A stretch of DNA of 64,000 nucleotides from Poriferisodalis sp965221195 (GTDB taxonomy: Bacteria > Actinomycetota > Acidimicrobiia > Acidimicrobiales > Poriferisodalaceae). The notes beneath the pieces are model-generated. The model did no database searches and had not been told where the DNA came from. It saw only the letters and a program-made list of their open reading frames with translations. Shown here piece by piece: positions 41,897-50,900 of this stretch (its first letter is position 1; the number at the start of each line of letters is the position of its first letter). Made by a program: the position numbers and the translations under genes. The DNA is taken from positions 1,116,001 through 1,180,000 of the forward strand of contig OZ244864.1 in the NCBI GenBank assembly GCA_965221195.1, written 5' to 3'.

Positions 41897-44800
41897 AATC
41901 CCTTTGACAACCGACGATTTCGCGCCGTATTTCGAGGCGGTGCATGGTTGTTTGCCCTACCCGTGGCAGGATCGACTGACTTGCCAAGTGTTGACGGACG
42001 GACGGTGGCCTGACGTAATCGATCTCCCAACTGGTACCGGCAAGACTGCTGTGCTTGACACTGCTGTGTTCACGCTTGCGGCACGACCTGACTTGTTTCC
42101 GAGGCGTATCGTGTTTGTGATCGATCGGCGGATTGTTGTAGATCAGGTCTACAAGAGAGCCGCAAAGATCAGCCAGAACATCCGGGAGGCCAATAGTGAT
42201 GTGCTGGCGCGAGTGGGATCGGCCCTCAACAGCATCTGCCCTGATAGCGATGAACCCGTTGGTGTCTCAGCGTTGCGCGGTGGCATCCCACTTGACAACG
42301 ATTGGGCAACACGACCAGACCAACCGTGGGTGATGGTATCCACGGTTGATCAGTTCGGTTCGAAACTCTTGTTTCGCGGTTATGGCGTCAGCGAAGGGAT
42401 GCGACCTATCCACGCTGGGCTTGCGGGAAATGACTGCCTGATCCTACTGGATGAAGTCCATCTCAGCAAGCCTTTCGCTGCCACGCTGCGAGCTATTCGG
42501 GACGAGTCATCGGCAAACTCTTTCAACGATCAGTTGCTGCCCCAGCGTGGTGGGATTGTCGAGATGTCTGCCACACCGTCGATCGCGGGTGGGGACCGGT
42601 TTGTGCTGCAACCCGAGCGCGACTTTGAAGGAAGCAGCGAGGCGGGCGCAAAGCTGCAGCGTGTTGTCCGATCAGCTAAACGCGCTCAACTTGTGGAAGT
42701 ATCTGGTCGAGAACCGCATTCGGTTCTCCCCAAAGCGATACTTCGAATTGTTCAAAAAGATCTGTACGAAGACGAGCGAAGTATCGGTGTGATTGTGAAT
42801 CGCGTGCGAACGGCCCGCGAAGTCCAGCGTACGCTGACCGATTCAGGCGTTACGGCACATCTCCTTACCGGACGCATGCGGCCACTGGATCGTCAGCGAC
42901 GACTTCGCGAGATTGAAGCGCTGGTTGATCCCGATAGCCGTAAGTCGAACTTTGAGCGCACCGTTGTCGTAGCTACTCAAGCCATTGAGGTCGGTGCTGA
43001 TTTCAGTTTCGACGCGCTCATCTCTGAGGCGTGCCCGCTAGACAGCCTCCGTCAACGCGTCGGTCGCCTTGACCGTCGCGGCTCGCTGGCTGCAGAGAGA
43101 GGCGAACCTGCCCGCTGTTGGGTGCTCGGTCTAAAGGGAGAACTCAGCAGCAAACGACCTGACCCGATATACGGCGAAGCCGTTCGATCAACTTGGCGCG
43201 AACTCACCGAACGGGCCGACGGTTCTTTTATCGATGTCGGCCCAGCGAGTACCCAACTTGACGGCTTTCCTCCTGAGGCCAGAGCGCCGAGCCGTACTGC
43301 TCCCTTGCTTCTCCCAACGCATATGGAAGCTTGGACGCAGACCAGCCCTGAGCCTCTGGTGCAGCCAGAAATCAGCGAATTCCTCCACGGCTTCAACGAC
43401 AACCCACCGGAGCCGGAAGTGGCACTTGTGTGGCGTCGAGACCACAGAGCCGAAGCTCTACGCCTTGTGCGCCCCCGATCAGCGGAACAGCTGTCAGTGC
43501 CGATATCGGCTGCGAAGTCATGGCTGAGAGGTGCAGCCGAGACAACTGTCGCCGATGTCGCCAGCGCCGATGTGGTTAACCCACGGGACGACAAGGTCGA
43601 TGCGTCTGCGACCTTCAAACCGAAATCAGTCCAACGGTACGTCGGAGGTAACGATGTCTTGCAGTCCGTGAACATCAAAGATGTCAAGCCCGGCGATGTG
43701 TTGTTGGTGCATCCCGACGATGGCGGACTCAGCGAAGGTAATTGGAATCCGCTGCCTAGCGAGGAAGCAGTGGCTTCTCCAACATCCGAGGACGGTCCGC
43801 AGGCAGACGATTCAGTTGTGCATGATCTTGGCGATGAGGCCCAATGGGCATATCGCCGCCGCCGCACGATCACGCTCAACGAGCAACTGGACCGTCACAT
43901 CAAGGTATGGCTCGGCGCTGATGCACCGACGATGCCCCGACCTCTCAGCGAAGAAACACTGGGCGACAGTCTCGCCAGCGAGGTCATTCGACTGCCCAAA
44001 GATCGCGCTCGTCAATGGGTTGAAGACGTGCTCAACTGTGTCTGGGCATCAGTGCCACTGCACTTGCAATGGCTCGCAGGCGATCCACACGCCGATGACG
44101 AAGCAAGACACGGTGCGCTGCACATTCTGAAAGCAGCCGACTTCAATGTTGAGTTGGTGAGCAGTCCTGTTGATATCTCAAGCGCCCGAAAACCATCTGA
44201 GTCTTACTACGTTCTCGTCGAAGGTTCCATCGAATCGACGACGTTGGCTAACGATGACGATGCATCTTTGACAGGTACGGGGGTGTCGTTACCTGCGCAT
44301 CTCAGTGGGGTAGGTAAGCGTGCTGAAGAGTTCGCCTCGCGCCTCGGGCTGTCAATAGAGTTGATAAACGATCTTCGAATTGCGGGTGAATTGCATGACC
44401 TCGGCAAGGTTGATGAAAGGTGGCAAGCACAGATGGTAGGACACGACCCTGTCAAGTTGGCGTTGCGGAAGATCCCGCTTGCGAAATCGCTCCGAGGAAC
44501 CCGACCTAGGCGTAACGCCTGGCCGCCCAATCGCCACGAAGTGGCAAGCGTTGCCCTTGCGCTGTCGGCAGATGGCATCTTGAAACAAACTCATGATGCC
44601 GACTTGGTCTTGCACTTGGTCGCAACTCATCATGGCAAAGGCCGACCTTTGCTACCTATCGTGCGCGACTCATGTCCTCAAGCCCTCGGCTACAAAGTGG
44701 GCGATGTCGCTGTAAGTGCCCAAACTGACTTCAGTGAGACATCTCTTGCTCTGGACATGGCCGACTGCTTTTGGCGACTCTGCGCCAAATACGGGCACCA

Positions 44801-44900
44801 CGGCCTCGCATGGCTGGAGGCAATCCTCCGCCTAGCCGATCATCGTCAAAGCGAAGTTGAAGCCCATGGAGCCAAAAGCACGATTTTGGAGGCTCAGTGA
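41889..44900 (+). CDS. cas3: Cas3 helicase-nuclease with C-terminal HD domain
   Basis: A 1003-residue protein. The SF2 helicase comes first: Walker A P-T-G-T-G-K-T (residues 47-53), D-E-V-H (about 188-191), motif III S-A-T-P, and the motif VI region Q-R-V-G-R-L-D-R-R-G. A long middle region without clear motifs follows. The HD nuclease is at the C-terminus: L-H-D-L-G-K near residue 836 and T-H-H-G-K-G near residue 917. This helicase-then-HD order is the arrangement of type I-G and differs from most Cas3 proteins. It unwinds and degrades DNA after recruitment by the effector. It overlaps csb3 by 4 bp. Confidence 0.93.
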   Translation: MSEIPLTTDDFAPYFEAVHGCLPYPWQDRLTCQVLTDGRWPDVIDLPTGTGKTAVLDTAVFTLAARPDLFPRRIVFVIDRRIVVDQVYKRAAKISQNIREANSDVLARVGSALNSICPDSDEPVGVSALRGGIPLDNDWATRPDQPWVMVSTVDQFGSKLLFRGYGVSEGMRPIHAGLAGNDCLILLDEVHLSKPFAATLRAIRDESSANSFNDQLLPQRGGIVEMSATPSIAGGDRFVLQPERDFEGSSEAGAKLQRVVRSAKRAQLVEVSGREPHSVLPKAILRIVQKDLYEDERSIGVIVNRVRTAREVQRTLTDSGVTAHLLTGRMRPLDRQRRLREIEALVDPDSRKSNFERTVVVATQAIEVGADFSFDALISEACPLDSLRQRVGRLDRRGSLAAERGEPARCWVLGLKGELSSKRPDPIYGEAVRSTWRELTERADGSFIDVGPASTQLDGFPPEARAPSRTAPLLLPTHMEAWTQTSPEPLVQPEISEFLHGFNDNPPEPEVALVWRRDHRAEALRLVRPRSAEQLSVPISAAKSWLRGAAETTVADVASADVVNPRDDKVDASATFKPKSVQRYVGGNDVLQSVNIKDVKPGDVLLVHPDDGGLSEGNWNPLPSEEAVASPTSEDGPQADDSVVHDLGDEAQWAYRRRRTITLNEQLDRHIKVWLGADAPTMPRPLSEETLGDSLASEVIRLPKDRARQWVEDVLNCVWASVPLHLQWLAGDPHADDEARHGALHILKAADFNVELVSSPVDISSARKPSESYYVLVEGSIESTTLANDDDASLTGTGVSLPAHLSGVGKRAEEFASRLGLSIELINDLRIAGELHDLGKVDERWQAQMVGHDPVKLALRKIPLAKSLRGTRPRRNAWPPNRHEVASVALALSADGILKQTHDADLVLHLVATHHGKGRPLLPIVRDSCPQALGYKVGDVAVSAQTDFSETSLALDMADCFWRLCAKYGHHGLAWLEAILRLADHRQSEVEAHGAKSTILEAQ

Positions 44901-45817
44901 TGTCGGAACTGGAGCTACCGGGATTGACAGGAACCAATCCGCTCGGTTTCATGGCCGCCTTAGGCGTTCAAGTCGCTTTTGAAAACACAACCAGTCGAGC
45001 ACTCATTAGGTGGACCGACGATGTCGTACCCAAACCTACAGTCACTGTGGATCTCGATCTTGACGGAATCATCTGCCGAGTACTTGAGGTTGTGTCCCAG
45101 TGGAGAACTGAGCCCGCCCTTGACCCTTTGCCCGAGGCCACCGACATTAAATTTCCTGCTGACGACATCCGCCATTATTTGTCCGAAGCGCAACGCCACC
45201 ATAGTGCATCTTTGGCAACCTCGCTTGTAGCCGAAGGCAGCCTTGACTCTGACACCGGCGAAAAGGCAAAACCGACAGATTTGCACTTCACCGCCGGCCG
45301 CCAGTTGTTTCTGAAGATGGCTCGCGACATACTAACTCAAGTTACGGAAGATGATCTTCGCGAAGCACTAATCGGTCCTTGGCAGTACGCGAGCACGCTG
45401 CCCTCTTTGCGATGGGATGTCTCAGATGACCGCGCTTACGCGCTGTCGGCGTTTGACCCGAGTGACAAAACCAACAATAAGAAGCTGACGGTCCCAGGCG
45501 CAGAGTGCCTCGCGATTCTTGGACTCTGTATGTTCCCTGTCTTTCCCGGAACCGGAAAGACAGCGACGACAGCCTGCAGAGGAACGTGGCCAGATGGTTC
45601 ATTCTCTTGGCCCCTGTGGGATCGTCCGGCATCACCGAATGTCGTCCGCACCTTGGTTGCCCATGCTCACGCTGGCTGCCTTAGTGACTTTCGGCGAAAG
45701 AGATCGTTGCCGTCGCTTAGCATTTTTCGTATCTTGGAATCGTCGATTCGACGCAATGATCGCGCCATGGGCTTAGCCAATTTTGGTCCTCCAGAGGTGA
45801 TCTGGCGGCGTGACTGA
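44897..45817 (+). CDS. csb3: Type I-G (I-U) CRISPR protein Csb3 (Cas8-like)
   Basis: A 306-residue protein. The opening L-P-G-L-T-G-T-N-P-L-G-F-M-A-A-L-G is shared by Csb3 and Csx17, the proteins that fill the large-subunit place in this subtype. The short length favours the Csb3/GSU0052 group over the much longer Csx17. W-P-D-G-S-F-S-W-P-L-W near the C-terminus is also typical of this group. It is likely to recognise the PAM and recruit Cas3. Its ends overlap cas3 (4 bp) and cas4-cas1 (8 bp). Confidence 0.82.
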   Translation: MMSELELPGLTGTNPLGFMAALGVQVAFENTTSRALIRWTDDVVPKPTVTVDLDLDGIICRVLEVVSQWRTEPALDPLPEATDIKFPADDIRHYLSEAQRHHSASLATSLVAEGSLDSDTGEKAKPTDLHFTAGRQLFLKMARDILTQVTEDDLREALIGPWQYASTLPSLRWDVSDDRAYALSAFDPSDKTNNKKLTVPGAECLAILGLCMFPVFPGTGKTATTACRGTWPDGSFSWPLWDRPASPNVVRTLVAHAHAGCLSDFRRKRSLPSLSIFRILESSIRRNDRAMGLANFGPPEVIWRRD

Positions 45818-47450
45818 AATACCCGATCTCGTTCCTGCCCGGATGGTGAACGAGTTCGTGTATTGCCCGCGACTGTTCTACTTGGAGTGGGTTCAGAGTC
45901 GTTTTGAGGACAACGCTGACACGGTGCATGGTCGTTATGTGCATCGTCGTGTCGATGAGGGCGGCGGGCGCATGGGTGGGGCGTCTGAGGACGATCCCGT
46001 TAGCAATGCCCGGTCTGTACTGATCAGCTCAGAGCGACTAGGTCTGATTGCCAAGACCGACATCGTTGAGGGCTTTGACGGGAAGGTCGTGCCTGTCGAG
46101 GTCAAGCGAGGGCGACCACCCAAGCACGGACCCGCTTGGGAGCCAGAACTGCAGCAACTGGCTGCAATAGGGCTGATCTTGCGTGACAGCGATTACGACT
46201 GCAACGAGGGTCAGTTCTATTTTGCAGGATCCCGCGAGCGCACCACTGTGGAGTTTGATGACCGCCTCTTGGCCAAGACGCTTGATACCGTTGAGCAACT
46301 GCGCCGTGTCGCGGCTGCTGCTGATGCGCCGCCGCCACTGGTGGACAGCCCGAAGTGTCCACGCTGTTCGCTTGTGGGTATCTGCCTCCCTGATGAGACC
46401 AACTTCCACACCGGGCGTGTAGAGAGGGCACCGAGGCGTCTGACACCGCGCGACTCAGAGGCCCGGCCGCTGTACGTGACTGAGCAAGGCGCCCGCTTGG
46501 GGATCAGCCAGCGGAGAGTGGAAGTCAAGATCAAACGTGAAGTGGTCCGTAGCGACCGTCTGATCGACATCTCTCAGATCAATCTCAGTGGGAACGTGCA
46601 GGTGTCGACACAGCTGCTCCACGCAGCGTTCCGTGAGGAAATTCCGGTTTGCTGGTTCAGCTACGGAGGTTGGTTCCAAGGCATCGCTCACGGTCTGCCG
46701 TCCAAACATGTGGAACTGCGTCGGCGCCAAGTCGCAGTGGCGGCCCAAGCGGGCCTGCCGCTGGCTCGTCAGATGGTTGTTGGCAAGATCCGCAACTCCC
46801 GCACACTGCTGATGCGTAACTCGCGCGTACCTGTGGAGGCTGCGGTTAGACAGTTAAAGGCATTAGCCGTGCAGGCCGCTGAGATCGATTCGATCGAATC
46901 GCTGCTGGGCGTGGAAGGAGCGGCTGGGCGTTCGTACTTTGGCAGCTTCGCGTCGATGCTGAAAGATGACCGTCTGGGCACATTCAACTTCGCGGGACGA
47001 AACCGGCGCCCACCAAGCGATCCGGTTAATTGCTTGCTGTCGTTCCTGTATTCTCTGCTCGTCAAGGACCTGACCGCAGTGGCGTACGGGATTGGCTTCG
47101 ACCCGTACTTGGGGGTCTACCATCGACCGAGGTTCGGGCGCCCTGCTCTGGCTCTTGATCTAGCGGAAGAGTTTCGCCCCATTATCGCCGACTCGGTAGT
47201 GATTAACGTTGTGAACAATGGCGAAGTGTCCGAGAAAGGATTTGTCGTCCGCGCTGGGGGAGTTGCGCTTGAGCAGGCAGCTCGACGTGCCGTGATCGCA
47301 TCGTACGAACGGCGACTCGATCATGAGGTCACACATCCCACCTACGGCTACAAGATCACTTATAGACGTGTGCTCGAAGTGCAAGCTCGGATGCTCGCAG
47401 CAGCTATGCTCGGGGAAATTCCCGAGTATGTGCCATTTACCACGAGGTAA
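45810..47450 (+). CDS. cas4-cas1: Cas4-Cas1 fusion protein
   Basis: A 546-residue fusion. The Cas4 part (1-205) has the first cluster Cys in Y-C-P-R (residue 19), the RecB-type nuclease residues in T-D-I-V-E and P-V-E-V-K-R, and three cysteines in C-P-R-C-S-L-V-G-I-C (about 182-192), which together bind an Fe-S cluster. The Cas1 integrase (about 220-546) has its metal residues in L-G-V-E-G-A (about Glu369), V-Y-H-R (about His437) and L-A-E-E-F (about Glu453). In the Geobacter homologue the fusion selects PAM-adjacent prespacers. It precedes cas2 by 4 bp. Confidence 0.93.
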   Translation: MTEIPDLVPARMVNEFVYCPRLFYLEWVQSRFEDNADTVHGRYVHRRVDEGGGRMGGASEDDPVSNARSVLISSERLGLIAKTDIVEGFDGKVVPVEVKRGRPPKHGPAWEPELQQLAAIGLILRDSDYDCNEGQFYFAGSRERTTVEFDDRLLAKTLDTVEQLRRVAAAADAPPPLVDSPKCPRCSLVGICLPDETNFHTGRVERAPRRLTPRDSEARPLYVTEQGARLGISQRRVEVKIKREVVRSDRLIDISQINLSGNVQVSTQLLHAAFREEIPVCWFSYGGWFQGIAHGLPSKHVELRRRQVAVAAQAGLPLARQMVVGKIRNSRTLLMRNSRVPVEAAVRQLKALAVQAAEIDSIESLLGVEGAAGRSYFGSFASMLKDDRLGTFNFAGRNRRPPSDPVNCLLSFLYSLLVKDLTAVAYGIGFDPYLGVYHRPRFGRPALALDLAEEFRPIIADSVVINVVNNGEVSEKGFVVRAGGVALEQAARRAVIASYERRLDHEVTHPTYGYKITYRRVLEVQARMLAAAMLGEIPEYVPFTTR

Positions 47451-47454
47451 GCTC

Positions 47455-47751
47455 ATGAGCGGTCGCCGCAGGTATCTTGTGTCTTACGATATTAGTGATC
47501 CGAAGCGCCTCCGAAAAGTTCACAAGGCTATGAAGGCATACGGGTGGCCAATGCATTACAGCGTGTTCATCAGCGATCTAGACACCATCGAGTTGATTCA
47601 TCTCAAAACAGAGCTCGGTGAAGTCATCCATCACAGCGAGGATACAATCGCTTTCGTTGACTTGGGGGTGCCTGCCGAGCGAGGCGGGAACTGCTTTGAG
47701 TTTCTGGGTAATGCGCCCCCACTGCCCAGTTCTGGGCCGGTTATCATATGA
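47455..47751 (+). CDS. cas2: Cas2
   Basis: A 98-residue Cas2 with the ferredoxin-like fold; Y-L-V-S-Y-D-I-S-D carries the usual metal-site Asp, followed by R-L-R-K-V-H-K-A-M and Q-less Y-S-V-F-I-S-D-L. It bridges two Cas1 dimers during spacer integration. I chose the ATG at 47455, four bases after the cas4-cas1 stop; the open frame from 47323 lies inside that gene. Last gene of the operon. Confidence 0.92.
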   Translation: MSGRRRYLVSYDISDPKRLRKVHKAMKAYGWPMHYSVFISDLDTIELIHLKTELGEVIHHSEDTIAFVDLGVPAERGGNCFEFLGNAPPLPSSGPVII

Positions 47752-47921
47752 TGCGAGCGGTCCAGTCCGGTCGCATTTGCCGGGAAGCGCTCGCAGCTCT
47801 GAAGTACAGGCCTAATTTGCACTTTGACAACCTAGAGAATTGCTTCCCAAGCGCTCTCACGCGTGGAGCGCTCGCAACTGCTCTAGAATCTACTGGTCAG
47901 CGCCAGTAGATTCTAGGAGCG
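47752..47921 (+). promoter_or_regulatory. CRISPR leader
   Basis: The 170 bp between cas2 and the first repeat are the expected leader, because the repeat's last eight bases (ATTGAAGC) correspond to a crRNA 5' handle read on the plus strand and the decayed repeats are at the opposite end. It contains AGCGCTCGCA at 47786 and 47867 and AGCGCTCTCA at 47850. A perfect 14-bp inverted repeat, CTAGAATCTACTGG (47883-47896) and CCAGTAGATTCTAG (47903-47916), ends 5 bp before the first repeat. Confidence 0.75.
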
Positions 47922-50900
47922 GTTTGGCCGATCAATTGATCGGCCCCTCATTGAAGCGGCGGCGACGGCAGTCTGAGCTATATCGATGCGGGGTTTGGCC
48001 GATCAATTGATCGGCCCCTCATTGAAGCTTTCGCCGAAAAGTCCACACCACGGTCTAGCTTGTGGTTTGGCCGATCAATTGATCGGCCCCTCATTGAAGC
48101 ACTTATTCGCTTCAACTTTCAGACAACTGAATGCAAGTTTGGCCGATCAATTGATCGGCCCCTCATTGAAGCTTCACCCTGCGGCCCAGGATCACCCTGG
48201 ATGCCTTGGTTTGGCCGATCAATTGATCGGCCCCTCATTGAAGCACTTCCGCCAAGACCAGGTGCCCAAAGGACATCGTTGTTTGGCCGATCAATTGATC
48301 GGCCCCTCATTGAAGCTAGCAGGTCACCGGCGGCGATCATGGACGCTTGTGGGTTTGGCCGATCAATTGATCGGCCCCTCATTGAAGCTAGCAGGTCACC
48401 GGCGGCGATCATGGACGCTTGTGGGTTTGGCCGATCAATTGATCGGCCCCTCATTGAAGCACCGGCCAGAACGTCGATAATAAGCTGCAACTAAGAGTTT
48501 GGCCGATCAATTGATCGGCCCCTCATTGAAGCCGAACCATTTTGAGTCTTTCTGAGAAGGCAATGATCGTTTGGCCGATCAATTGATCGGCCCCTCATTG
48601 AAGCGAAACGGTTGCCGTTGCGGTTGTGTTTGTTGGTGTGGTTTGGCCGATCAATTGATCGGCCCCTCATTGAAGCTCGTATCTGATTGGCGAGATGTCG
48701 TGAGAGATGCAAGTTTGGCCGATCAATTGATCGGCCCCTCATTGAAGCTCGGGGTTAGCGACGACCTCGAAGGTGAACTCGTCGGTTTGGCCGATCAATT
48801 GATCGGCCCCTCATTGAAGCCGCGAAGCGAACCGCGCCGTCGTCGCTTATGCGGACGTTTGGCCGATCAATTGATCGGCCCCTCATTGAAGCCACTGACG
48901 CGTCACGGACGATGACCTTGAGCCGCGAGGTTTGGCCGATCAATTGATCGGCCCCTCATTGAAGCCCGCTACTGATGAGGCAAGCCGACGATAGGAGCAG
49001 GGTTTGGCCGATCAATTGATCGGCCCCTCATTGAAGCCTACCGCACGGTCGACAGTGCCTCCTAGCCGCCCGCGTGTTTGGCCGATCAATTGATCGGCCC
49101 CTCATTGAAGCCGCTCGGCGGCAAGCCCCTTGCAAGCTTCGCGGTCGGTTTGGCCGATCAATTGATCGGCCCCTCATTGAAGCGAACAAGGACAGCGAAC
49201 TCACGCCGCAAGACCACGAGTTTGGCCGATCAATTGATCGGCCCCTCATTGAAGCGTGGTCATTGGTTTTCCTTTGGTGTTGGTGGCTTCCTGTTTGGCC
49301 GATCAATTGATCGGCCCCTCATTGAAGCTTAGCGCCAACCAGTCCGGTGGCACACCGCAAGCACAGTTTGGCCGATCAATTGATCGGCCCCTCATTGAAG
49401 CAGCTACTTACAAGCGTGTCTGGCCGAACTATCGTCGGTTTGGCCGATCAATTGATCGGCCCCTCATTGAAGCAACCGAACCTTCACCGTTCTCATCCAA
49501 CGTGCCTGGTTTGGCCGATCAATTGATCGGCCCCTCATTGAAGCCAGCGTGAACGACTTGTGTTGTTCGCTGCAAATGAAGTTTGGCCGATCAATTGATC
49601 GGCCCCTCATTGAAGCAACTAACTGGCCTTGCGGTCGGCTTTCAACAGTTGGTTTGGCCGATCAATTGATCGGCCCCTCATTGAAGCTTGGTGTGTTGAT
49701 CCTAACACTGTTCGCAGGTGTGGTTTGGCCGATCAATTGATCGGCCCCTCATTGAAGCGACCGTCCATTGACCTTCCCGAAGGCCAAACAACAAAGTTTG
49801 GCCGATCAATTGATCGGCCCCTCATTGAAGCGCCTTTTGTCTCGACCAACAGGCCTTTATCTGTCAGGTTTGGCCGATCAATTGATCGGCCCCTCATTGA
49901 AGCTCTGCTAGGCGCGATCAACAAGGTCACGCTCGGGCAGTTTGGCCGATCAATTGATCGGCCCCTCATTGAAGCCTTGGCAACAAGGTTCGGACGCTCG
50001 ACGCTGCGGTGTTTGGCCGATCAATTGATCGGCCCCTCATTGAAGCCGACCGGCGACACTCCTACCGCCGATGAATGGTGGGGTTTGGCCGATCAATTGA
50101 TCGGCCCCTCATTGAAGCCCTCAAAGTTCCGTCTTGTGCCGTTACCGTCCCGCAGTTTGGCCGATCAATTGATCGGCCCCTCATTGAAGCAAACCATGCA
50201 CCGCGACGTTCTTTGCTTCGTACCGGGTTTGGCCGATCAATTGATCGGCCCCTCATTGAAGCGTCGATGGCTTATAGCCGCCGCGCTTACGGCTGCGAGG
50301 TTTGGCCGATCAATTGATCGGCCCCTCATTGAAGCTGCCCGGGCACGAGCGGGAGCGCTACCGCGCCTAGGGTTTGGCCGATCAATTGATCGGCCCCTCA
50401 TTGAAGCTCAAGAATGCCTTGCATTGTTTGTTGCGCCTGCACTGTTTGGCCGATCAATTGATCGGCCCCTCATTGAAGCGCGGGTCAACGGAACCTGTAT
50501 TTCGGTGCCCCCAAGTTTGGCCGATCAATTGATCGGCCCCTCATTGAAGCGACTTGCCGAATGGCACCAATGCACCAGGCCTGGTCAAGTTTGGCCGATC
50601 AATTGATCGGCCCCTCATTGAAGCGGTGCATTCGCGCTCACAACGAAGTCAAGGCAGCAGGTTTGGCCGATCAATTGATCGGCCCCTCATTGAAGCCACT
50701 GTCCGAGAAGCTGCCAGTCACCGAGAACGCGCGTTTGGCCGATCAATTGATCGGCCCCTCATTGAAGCCGCCGTGACGGCACGCCGGTTTACAATCCGCC
50801 CGCGCAGTTTGGCCGATCAATTGATCGGCCCCTCATTGAAGCTTGCACGGCACGACCGTCATAGCGTGCGCGGATGCGGTTTGGCCGATCAATTGATCGG

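Noticed and set aside
44897..45817. Calling this gene csx17
   Set aside because: The opening motif is shared, but 306 residues is far too short for Csx17; the Csb3 group fits better.
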